The position numbers and the translations under genes are program-made. A model generated the notes under the pieces. It searched no databases, was not told where the DNA came from, and saw only the letters and a list, made by a program, of their open reading frames with translations. 64,000 nt of DNA, from contig NZ_WFLM01000005.1 in the NCBI RefSeq assembly GCF_009208775.1, positions 127,168-191,167 on the forward strand, read 5' to 3'. The DNA comes from Silvanigrella paludirubra. Its GTDB lineage: Bacteria; Bdellovibrionota_B; Oligoflexia; Silvanigrellales; Silvanigrellaceae. Positions 26,896 through 34,056 of this stretch are shown in pieces (position 1 is the stretch's first letter; each line of letters begins with the position of its first letter).

Positions 26896-27779
26896 ACAAT
26901 TTTACTCTTTCTATTATTTGAAATAAAAAAATTATAATTTTCTGTCATTAATTTATTAACTTCTGAAAGAGGTGTGATTTTTTCATTTGATATATTTTCC
27001 CAGTTATTTTTAATCATCCATTCCATCCGTTGTTTCATGGCAAATATTGAGCTAAATAATAAAGGTGCACTTAAATTCATAATTGAAATACCAAGCTTTT
27101 GAAAATAACTTGCAGAGTGTTGTTTTAATTTTCCTCCATCGACAACATTTGCCATAATAAAAGCTCTTTTATTCACAAATTTAATCACTTCATTTAACTC
27201 TAATTCATTTATCCCATCTACAATTACAATTTGAGCGCCTGCGTTCATAAATGCATTTAATCGATTAAACGCTTCCTCATTTTTAAAAGAAGAATCCGTT
27301 CGCGCAATAACCTGCATAGGATAGGACGCCTCAAGAGCTAAGGAAAGACGATCTACGGATTCTTGCAATGGTCGAACTACTTTTGTAGGAATATGACCAC
27401 AAACTTTATCATCTAAAGTTTGATCTTCTAATTGGACAGCAGAGACTCCTAAATTTTTTAATTCAGTACATGTTCTTCTTAATTGTTCTTTCCCTCCTAA
27501 TCCAGAATCAATATCACAGGTTAAAAATATATCCGGATTATTTGAGCGAATAATTTTTGCCGCATTAATAATTTCATTTGAGTTAATTAATCCGACATCT
27601 GGCCAAGCAAATTGGGAATAGGTATAACCTAAACCACTTACAAATAATCCCTTCGTTTCTGGAAATTGTGAAGCGATTAAAGCAGAAGCTGCATCATAAA
27701 CGCCAACATTTACAAGTAATGATCCTTCCTCTAAAAATTTAAGCAATAATGATCCTGAATGTTGATAATTATGTATCAT
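26892..27779 (-). CDS. Isocitrate lyase / PEP mutase superfamily enzyme
   Basis: A 295-residue member of the isocitrate lyase/phosphoenolpyruvate mutase superfamily. VNVGVYDAASALIASQFPET opens the barrel; FLTCDIDSGLGGKEQLRRTC supplies the metal-binding aspartates; AVQLEDQTLDDKVCGH is the K-x-CGH loop that carries the catalytic cysteine in lyase members; and MQVIARTDS is the following RTD strand end. It lacks the extra domain of glyoxylate-cycle isocitrate lyases, so is more like 2-methylisocitrate lyase or oxaloacetate/phosphonopyruvate hydrolases. AGGA precedes ATG 27779. Coupling to a TauE/SafE exporter suggests cleavage of, or export of, an organic acid. The substrate is unknown. Confidence 0.85.
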   Translation of the reverse strand: MIHNYQHSGSLLLKFLEEGSLLVNVGVYDAASALIASQFPETKGLFVSGLGYTYSQFAWPDVGLINSNEIINAAKIIRSNNPDIFLTCDIDSGLGGKEQLRRTCTELKNLGVSAVQLEDQTLDDKVCGHIPTKVVRPLQESVDRLSLALEASYPMQVIARTDSSFKNEEAFNRLNAFMNAGAQIVIVDGINELELNEVIKFVNKRAFIMANVVDGGKLKQHSASYFQKLGISIMNLSAPLLFSSIFAMKQRMEWMIKNNWENISNEKITPLSEVNKLMTENYNFFISNNRKSKIV

Positions 27780-27975
27780 ATTTATTCCTTTATTTATTTG
27801 TTTTTAGTTTATAATTTTTGACAGCATATACATTCAATTCATGAATGTCAATTTGGAATTTAATCCAAGCTACTTTATTTTTTTATAAGAAGAATTGTTT
27901 AAATTAACAGATAAATAAAATTTTAGTAAAAATATTCTTAATATCATTTTTCATATTTATATAGAAATAATTGAA

Positions 27976-28425
27976 TTAATTTTCTAAAACATAATTATTT
28001 TCAAATTGATACTTTCCATCTTCAGTTAAATAACTAAAAATGTGATAACCACTATACATTAGAGAATCATGATATGGATATGCAAATATATATTCAGCAC
28101 CAAGTATTTTTTTACAATCATTTTTTAATGAATCAATAAGATCTTTTCCACCATCAATTAAAAAATAATTAAACTGTTTATTGTTCATCATCCCACTTTT
28201 CCATTTTCCATAAACTCTAACCGGAGGATTATATTTATTAACATAAATACCTGCAGAAAAATCAAGGGCAAATCTTTTATTTATTTTAAGATTAGGTAAC
28301 CATTGCCATGATCCATTTATTGATGTGCAATAAATTTTTGCCTCATCTGCAAAAGTCTTTAAAGACAGAGAAAGTACCAGTGAAAAAACAAAAATATTCC
28401 TGAAAAATTTTTTAGTTAAATACAT
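27976..28425 (-). CDS. Small secreted protein of unknown function
   Basis: A 149-residue protein. The N-terminus MYLTKKFFRNIFVFSLVLSL with SLKTFA before DEAK is a clear signal peptide, so the mature chain of about 122 residues is periplasmic or secreted. It has three cysteines in all (two after the signal peptide and in the middle) and many aromatic residues: SWQWLPNLKINKRFALDFSA and YIFAYPYHDSLMYSGYHIF. I do not recognise a family. AGGAAT precedes ATG 28425. It is flanked by another secreted protein on the same strand, but more than 270 bases away, so it is probably transcribed alone. Confidence 0.65.
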   Translation of the reverse strand: MYLTKKFFRNIFVFSLVLSLSLKTFADEAKIYCTSINGSWQWLPNLKINKRFALDFSAGIYVNKYNPPVRVYGKWKSGMMNNKQFNYFLIDGGKDLIDSLKNDCKKILGAEYIFAYPYHDSLMYSGYHIFSYLTEDGKYQFENNYVLEN

Positions 28426-28633
28426 TTAAAAAATTCCTATTTTATAATTTGACACTCTTTTATTTAAAATATTTTGATAGATTCCAGAGATTAAAAATAA
28501 AATATATTTTATACTTTAATACTTCAAAAGTAAATGCTTGAATTTTTTGATTTGATCTAATATCATCGATATGCAAAATTTTAATTCTGTTACTTAGATT
28601 TATTTATCAAGATATTAAAATTAATTATCATAT

Positions 28634-28665
28634 ATAAAAAAAGGAGGTTAAAAATGAACCCCCTT
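28634..28665 (-). terminator. Intrinsic terminator downstream of the coiled-coil protein gene
   Basis: On the minus strand AAGGGGGTT (28665-28657) pairs with AACCTCCTT (28649-28641), with one G-U pair, followed by TTTTTTTATATA. It lies about 30 bases after the gene ending at 28698. Confidence 0.8.
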
Positions 28666-28697
28666 CTCCAAAAAATTAGCTTGATTTAAATTAAAAA

Positions 28698-29747
28698 CTA
28701 AAACCATTTACGAAATTTATTTTTTGCTTCTTCAATTTGCTTGGCAATACGTTCACCCTCTTCTCTTATACGCTGTGCAGTTCGATCCGCTTCTTCTCTT
28801 GCTTGTTGTGCAGCACGATCAGCCTCTTCTCTTATACGTTGTGCAGTTCTATCTGCTTCTTCTCTTAAAAGTTGCGCAGTTCTATCTGCTTTTATTTTTT
28901 CATCAATTTTAGAAATAATTTTATTAGATTCATTATTTAAATAATTGAATAGTGGTTGAATTTTTTCAGCATCAAATTTAACTAATGCTTTATCACTTTC
29001 TCTTTTGAAAGCATCTACTTTATCACGAAAATGCTGAAGCTGTTCTTCAGTTGTAAGTTCTCTAAATTGAGAATCCCAACGTGCCAATTCTTCGCGAATT
29101 CTCTTTTCTAACTTCGCTAATTCAGAACTTATTTTTTCTATATCATTTGGTTCTTTAACTGGATTCTCAGTATTTGGTACTTTTGGAGTCACTAATACAA
29201 ATTTAATTTTTGTTAGTGATTGTTCTGTAGCTGTACTTTTTTCAACAATAAAACATAATTGAGGATTAAGGAAATTTTCACAAGATAAGTAATAACCATT
29301 TTCTTTATTAACAAGATAATAAGTATTATTATTATCATTAGTTTTAATTAAATTAAATAATGTTGGTTTTATTTCCTTGTTATTTTCTATTACTAGAAAT
29401 TGAGTCTGAGCTCGATTCATTAACTTTCCTAAAGAAACATTCTCTTTTTTATTAAAAAAAGTTATTTCTAAATTATCAGAAACGTGTAGCTGTTTTTTGT
29501 TTTGTGCCTGATTTTCAGCATTAATTTCTGCATTAATATTAGCGTTCTGATTCTCTAAAGTATTATTTGATTTTATAATATAACTATCGTTCAAATTTGG
29601 GTAAATAAAAGAATCAGTTGCCGTTTTTATATAATATTTTTCATGAGAAACCAGACTATTTCCTTCATTATCTTTTATATTTTCTGCAAAAACAGCCTCC
29701 GTTATTGCTAATGTAAAAATTGATGTAAATAAAATAGATTTTTTCAT
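28698..29747 (-). CDS. Secreted protein with C-terminal 11-residue coiled-coil repeats
   Basis: A 349-residue protein with a signal peptide (MKKSILFTSIFTLAITEAVF then AENIK). The middle (about 95-195) alternates strands and turns without a known motif; it has two cysteines (LSCENFLNPQLCF). From about 205 the chain is helical and charged. Residues 289-343 are five successive 11-residue repeats of the form RTAQRIREEAD, a hendecad pattern that makes a long, slightly right-handed coiled coil, ending KFRKWF. It may be periplasmic and tether or span, as do Lpp-like or apolipoprotein-like helices. Family unknown. An intrinsic terminator follows. Confidence 0.7.
   Translation of the reverse strand: MKKSILFTSIFTLAITEAVFAENIKDNEGNSLVSHEKYYIKTATDSFIYPNLNDSYIIKSNNTLENQNANINAEINAENQAQNKKQLHVSDNLEITFFNKKENVSLGKLMNRAQTQFLVIENNKEIKPTLFNLIKTNDNNNTYYLVNKENGYYLSCENFLNPQLCFIVEKSTATEQSLTKIKFVLVTPKVPNTENPVKEPNDIEKISSELAKLEKRIREELARWDSQFRELTTEEQLQHFRDKVDAFKRESDKALVKFDAEKIQPLFNYLNNESNKIISKIDEKIKADRTAQLLREEADRTAQRIREEADRAAQQAREEADRTAQRIREEGERIAKQIEEAKNKFRKWF
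28719..28883 (-). repeat. Five tandem 33-bp coding repeats
   Basis: Five 33-base units encode the 11-residue repeats of the secreted coiled-coil protein. Units two to four are most alike (RTAQRIREEAD, RAAQQAREEAD, RTAQRIREEGE); the outer ones have drifted. In-frame tandem units could change number by slippage without breaking the gene. Confidence 0.85.
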
Positions 29748-30247
29748 GATAAGCCCTTGATTTTGATAAGAATTAGATAAATTCTTTATGTTTAGATAAT
29801 TAAAATTGCATTTAAATTTTATTTTGTCAATTATAAACTTTACTAAATATAATTTTTTATAATTTAATTAAAATAAAAAACAATAATAAAAACAAAATAA
29901 ATAATAAATTACATATACATAAATTTACACTTTTTTTTCGAAGAAAAATATCTTATAAAAATCAAAATAAATACCATGATAATATTGGAATAAACTATAT
30001 TTTTTATAATAAATATTATAAAAATAAAAAAATTATTTACCATTTTTCTATTCTTAAATTTGATTAATATAATAACATTCCATTTCATTTCAAATTTTGA
30101 ATGAATTCTTAAATTATCATATAAAAATATATCTATTAAATTTATTTTTATCCTTTTGATTCAATTTTCTGTGTGCAATACTAGGAAATAGTTTTTGAAT
30201 AAGATGAATTAGGAAAACTCCTTTCATTTTAAATTAAAGGATATTAA
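29748..30247. other. 500-base AT-rich divergent intergenic region
   Basis: This lies between two divergent genes and must hold both promoters. A good -35 box for the minus gene is TTGACA (complement of TGTCAA near 29825), but no clean -10 accompanies it. The rest is almost all A and T, with no open frame, RNA gene or clear palindrome that I could support. Confidence 0.4.
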
Positions 30248-32470
30248 ATGAATCATATACCACAACTTATTATTGATTTAGCAGTTATTTTGGGAGTAGC
30301 TGCTATTGTCACTTATGTATTTCGGAAAATAAATCAGCCTGTTGTTTTAGGATATATTGTTGCTGGTATTATTGTTGGCCCTTATACACACCCGTTTTTT
30401 TCCATAGTCGACGTCGATTCGCTTAAAACGTTAGCAGAACTTGGCGTTATCTTTCTTATGTTTGCACTAGGTTTGGAATTTAGCTTTCGCCGATTAGCTA
30501 AAGTAGGGGTATCTGCTGCAGGAACAGCAATCATTCAAATTATAGTTATGATTACATTAGGCCTAACAACAGCTAAATTATTAGGCTGGACAAACATGGA
30601 TTCCATTTTTTTAGGATGCATGATTGCCATATCTTCAACTACAATCATTATAAAAGCATTTGAAGAACTTGGATTAAAAAAGAAACGCTTTGCCGAATTG
30701 GTTTTTGGAATTTTAATTGTAGAAGATCTTGCTGCTATTTTAATGATTGTTGCACTTACAAATATTTCTTTAACATCAAGTTTTAATGGAATTGAGTTAT
30801 TAATAGCGGGTGGAAAACTAGCTGTTGTTGTAGGAGCATGGTTTTTAATTGGGATATTTTTAGTACCAAGATTAGTTAAAAAAGTAGGACAACAAAATAA
30901 TAGCGAAATGCTAGTTGTTGTAGCAATAGCATTATGTTTAGGTCTTGTTGCTTTAGCATCTTATTTTAATTACTCCGTTGCGCTTGGCGCCTTTATTATG
31001 GGTTCTATAATTGCAGAAAGTCCAGAGGCAAAAAGAATAGAGCATTTAGTAGAGCCCTTAAAAGATATTTTTGGCGCTGTTTTTTTTGTTTCCGTTGGTA
31101 TGCTTTTAGATCCCAATGCTATTTTAAATAATTTGGGAGCAATTTTATTAATTTCTGCTGTAATTATTTTTGGTAAATTATCATCTGTCACTTTTGGATC
31201 GATATTAACAGGACAAAGAGTTCCTAATGCTTTACAAACTGGATTTAGTTTAGCACAAATTGGTGAGTTCTCATTTATTATCGCTACTCTTGGTATTAGT
31301 TTTAAAGTAATTGATGATAAACTATATCCTATTATCGTAACTGCATCTATCATAACAACATTTACAACACCCTATTTAATAAAAGCATCGGTAAATATTT
31401 CACAAAAAATTGAAAATAAAATTCCCAAAAAAATAAATGAATACATTAATAGTTATATAAATAGATTTCAGAAATTTAGTATAATCGAAGAAAAACAAAA
31501 AACATTTAATTTAAAAATAATGAAATGGTTTTTAAATTTAATTGCAATCATAACTATTTATTCTATTATTTCTGTAAAATTTGAGCCTTTTATAAATGGG
31601 TATGTTGAGTCTGAAAAATTATCAAAATTATTTTCTTGGATTACTGCTTTTTTAATTGCAGCTCCTAGCACTTGGGCTATGCTCAATACATTTCAATGCA
31701 ATCCAAATGATCTCTCCACTCAAAAAAGCCTTCGCATTAAAGCATTGGTATTATTTATAAGTAGAATTATAACTATTTTAATAATTGGCTCTCTAAGTTT
31801 GAATTTTATTCCTTCGCTTATTTCAGTTTCTATAGTCATAATTGCATCTCTCATTTTTTTATTATTCTTTAGAAGACAAATTTCACAATATTATGCTTGG
31901 TTTGAAACACAATTTAAATCTAATTTCAATCAAGAATCCACAAAACAAATGTGTGATGTGAACTCTATATTAGCCCCATGGGATGCTCACTTAATTGAAA
32001 TAAATGTTCCAAATAATTCTTTTATTTCTGGAAAATCAATTATAGAATCAAATTTGAGAGATTTATATGGAATAAATATTGTAGGAATTTTAAGAGAAGA
32101 AAGTTCTTTTATTTCTCCTAAACCTAAAGAAATTATATTTCCAGGAGATATTTTATTATGTTTTGCAACCGACGAAGAAATTGAACAGCTCCGTCAAGAA
32201 TTAGAAAAGTCTACAAAAGAAAACAACAAAACAAAAGAAGTCATTGATTATTGTTTACAAAAATTTATTATTAAAAAGGAATCTTATTTAAACGAAATTT
32301 TAATTAAAGATACAAAAATTAGTGAAGACTATCATTGCACTATTGTTGGAATTGAAAGAGAAAATGTGCGAATAAAAAATCCAAAGGCAGACTCTATTTT
32401 AAAAGAAGATGATATCCTTTGGATTGTTGGTGAAAATCAAATGCTTGAATCTATTAGAAACAATATTTAA
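30248..32470 (+). CDS. CPA2-family monovalent cation:proton antiporter with two TrkA-C domains
   Basis: A 740-residue inner-membrane transporter. The N-terminal 380 residues make the Na/H exchanger domain with about 12 membrane segments: QPVVLGYIVAGIIVGPYTHP, LAELGVIFLMFALGLEFSFR, and FGILIVEDLAAILMI with the VEDL motif of KefB/KefC/YbaL proteins. A second membrane region lies at about 425-550. The C-terminus has two TrkA-C (RCK-C) ligand domains (about 580-655 and 670-740), each with the pattern FPGDILLCFAT or LKEDDILWIVG. The NAD-binding RCK-N domain of KefC is missing. Likely exchanges K+ or Na+ for protons, gated by a small ligand. AAAGGAT precedes the start. Confidence 0.92.
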   Translation: MNHIPQLIIDLAVILGVAAIVTYVFRKINQPVVLGYIVAGIIVGPYTHPFFSIVDVDSLKTLAELGVIFLMFALGLEFSFRRLAKVGVSAAGTAIIQIIVMITLGLTTAKLLGWTNMDSIFLGCMIAISSTTIIIKAFEELGLKKKRFAELVFGILIVEDLAAILMIVALTNISLTSSFNGIELLIAGGKLAVVVGAWFLIGIFLVPRLVKKVGQQNNSEMLVVVAIALCLGLVALASYFNYSVALGAFIMGSIIAESPEAKRIEHLVEPLKDIFGAVFFVSVGMLLDPNAILNNLGAILLISAVIIFGKLSSVTFGSILTGQRVPNALQTGFSLAQIGEFSFIIATLGISFKVIDDKLYPIIVTASIITTFTTPYLIKASVNISQKIENKIPKKINEYINSYINRFQKFSIIEEKQKTFNLKIMKWFLNLIAIITIYSIISVKFEPFINGYVESEKLSKLFSWITAFLIAAPSTWAMLNTFQCNPNDLSTQKSLRIKALVLFISRIITILIIGSLSLNFIPSLISVSIVIIASLIFLLFFRRQISQYYAWFETQFKSNFNQESTKQMCDVNSILAPWDAHLIEINVPNNSFISGKSIIESNLRDLYGINIVGILREESSFISPKPKEIIFPGDILLCFATDEEIEQLRQELEKSTKENNKTKEVIDYCLQKFIIKKESYLNEILIKDTKISEDYHCTIVGIERENVRIKNPKADSILKEDDILWIVGENQMLESIRNNI

Positions 32471-32480
32471 AAATAATAAA

Positions 32481-33710
32481 TTATTTACAATTTTGCTCAA
32501 TATATTTATCTAAATTTTGATAAAATGCATTTTCATTTGTATATAAAAGAGCATTAGAATTGAAAGCTGTTACAAAAGAAGCTTTTTTAGAAGGAAAATA
32601 TTTCATTTGTGATCTAAAGCCAAAAGTCCTACCTCCATGGGTAAATTCAATCTCTTTTAATATTGAATTATATCTTGCTTCTATACCCAAACCATAACCT
32701 TCTCTATTATTTTCATTGACTCCATTTATTAAAATTTCACCCGTATTTTGATCAACTAATGTTGTTAATTTTTTGAGTTGTTCCGAATCCAATAGTTTTC
32801 CTGAAAATAAAGATCTTAAAAAAGTATTTAAATCCAATGAATTTGAGGTTATTGAAATTCCAGCATTTGCCCAAGACATAGAAAAATCAATAATATTTGT
32901 TCCATTTTCAAATATTCGTTCTTCTTCTTCAGTTGTATAATAATAACCATGAATTAAGTTATTAGGAAATTTAACATTTTCTTTTGGAAAAGTTTTAATA
33001 TAAAAAGTATGCTCTAACTTTAAAGGTTTTATAATACGATCTAAAATTTCTTCTGAAATATCTTTACCTGTTATAGACTTTATAATTTCAGCAGCTAAAA
33101 CATAATTTGTATTTGAATAATTATATTTATTTTTTGTTTGATCTAAAAGAGGTTTATTTTTTACAGAGTCCAAAATTTCTTCTGAAGTTATATGCTTAAA
33201 GTGAAATTTTATAAATTGTTTTAAAATATCAGTCACAACTCTATTTTCATCAGTATAATTTGGAATTCCAGAAGTCATATTTAATATGTTTTTAATTTTA
33301 ATATTATTCCATAAAGGATATTTATCATTTAAAAATTTCGACACAGGATCTTCGATACTCAAACGCCCTTCTTTCTCTAATTGCAACATTACAACACTTA
33401 TAAATACCTTTGAATTGCCTCCTATTTGGAATAAACTATGATCAGTTATCATTTCTCCATTTTTACTTTGTTTTCCAATATTAAATGTTTTTGGATTGGA
33501 AGAAAAATAACCCGAACATTGTAACGTTAATGGAATACCAGTTACCCCGCTTCTATTTTCTTCTTTCGCCATGATGTCTGTTAAAAGGTTATGAATGTCT
33601 ATTTTTTCATGATCTTTAGATTCATTTGTATTTTTTTTACAAGATATAAGTCCAACAGATATTGCCATCAATGATAAAGATACTAAACTTTTTAAAGAAC
33701 TAATTTTCAT
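32481..33710 (-). CDS. Beta-lactamase-fold (class C/serine hydrolase) lipoprotein with altered nucleophile motif
   Basis: A 409-residue protein of the beta-lactamase/penicillin-binding-protein-like family. A lipobox (SVGLISCKKN, Cys24) marks it as a lipoprotein. The family SxxK motif normally reads IGSxxK; here it is IGGNSK (96-101), so the serine position holds Gly98 while Lys101 is kept. The tyrosine motif YSN (198-200) and the HxG-type motif THGGR near residue 360 are intact. Either Ser100 acts differently or the protein is a non-catalytic binder. The codons (GGA GGC AAT TCA AAG) are unambiguous. Probably anchored in the outer or inner membrane facing the periplasm. The next gene diverges. 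Confidence 0.85.
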   Translation of the reverse strand: MKISSLKSLVSLSLMAISVGLISCKKNTNESKDHEKIDIHNLLTDIMAKEENRSGVTGIPLTLQCSGYFSSNPKTFNIGKQSKNGEMITDHSLFQIGGNSKVFISVVMLQLEKEGRLSIEDPVSKFLNDKYPLWNNIKIKNILNMTSGIPNYTDENRVVTDILKQFIKFHFKHITSEEILDSVKNKPLLDQTKNKYNYSNTNYVLAAEIIKSITGKDISEEILDRIIKPLKLEHTFYIKTFPKENVKFPNNLIHGYYYTTEEEERIFENGTNIIDFSMSWANAGISITSNSLDLNTFLRSLFSGKLLDSEQLKKLTTLVDQNTGEILINGVNENNREGYGLGIEARYNSILKEIEFTHGGRTFGFRSQMKYFPSKKASFVTAFNSNALLYTNENAFYQNLDKYIEQNCK

Positions 33711-34056
33711 AAATTCCGCCTATATAAATAAATTATATTAATAACTTAGAAAAATTAAGTTACGTCAATCTGTTTATTTATTACCGCATTAACAAAAAAC
33801 AAACGTCTTCCTTATTCCAAGTCATTATTGCATTACAACCCGAAATTTTTTTTCTCAATATACCTATAACTTTTTTTTAATAGCTTGATACTTATAGACT
33901 TTTAAATTCCAACTCAACTTTGAATACATGGATTATTCTTAAAAATTTCTTAATCAATAATTTATGTTGAATTTTGTAATATATAATCGTTAATTTATTT
34001 ATATTATAAATATTAATATAAAATTATTTTTAACAAATTATAAAGGATTTAATATT
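33711..34056. other. AT-rich divergent intergenic region
   Basis: About 346 bases between two divergent genes. A -35-like TTGACG on the minus strand (complement near 33762-33767) lies upstream of the lipoprotein gene, next to a short inverted repeat AACTTA/TAAGTT. No gene, RNA or stronger signal was found. Confidence 0.4.

Noticed and set aside
28654-28689. An 11-codon frame starting ATG after GGAGG
   Set aside because: The apparent ribosome site and start codon are the two arms and loop of the minus-strand intrinsic terminator at 28634-28665; the peptide is too short and has no support.
28719-28883. Tandem 33-base repeats that might be read as a CRISPR-like array
   Set aside because: There are no spacers; the units are adjacent, keep frame and encode a hendecad coiled coil. 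No cas gene is present.
30970-31353. A 127-codon open frame antisense to the cation:proton antiporter
   Set aside because: It lies wholly within a strongly supported transporter gene, reads a mirror of its membrane segments and lacks a ribosome site.
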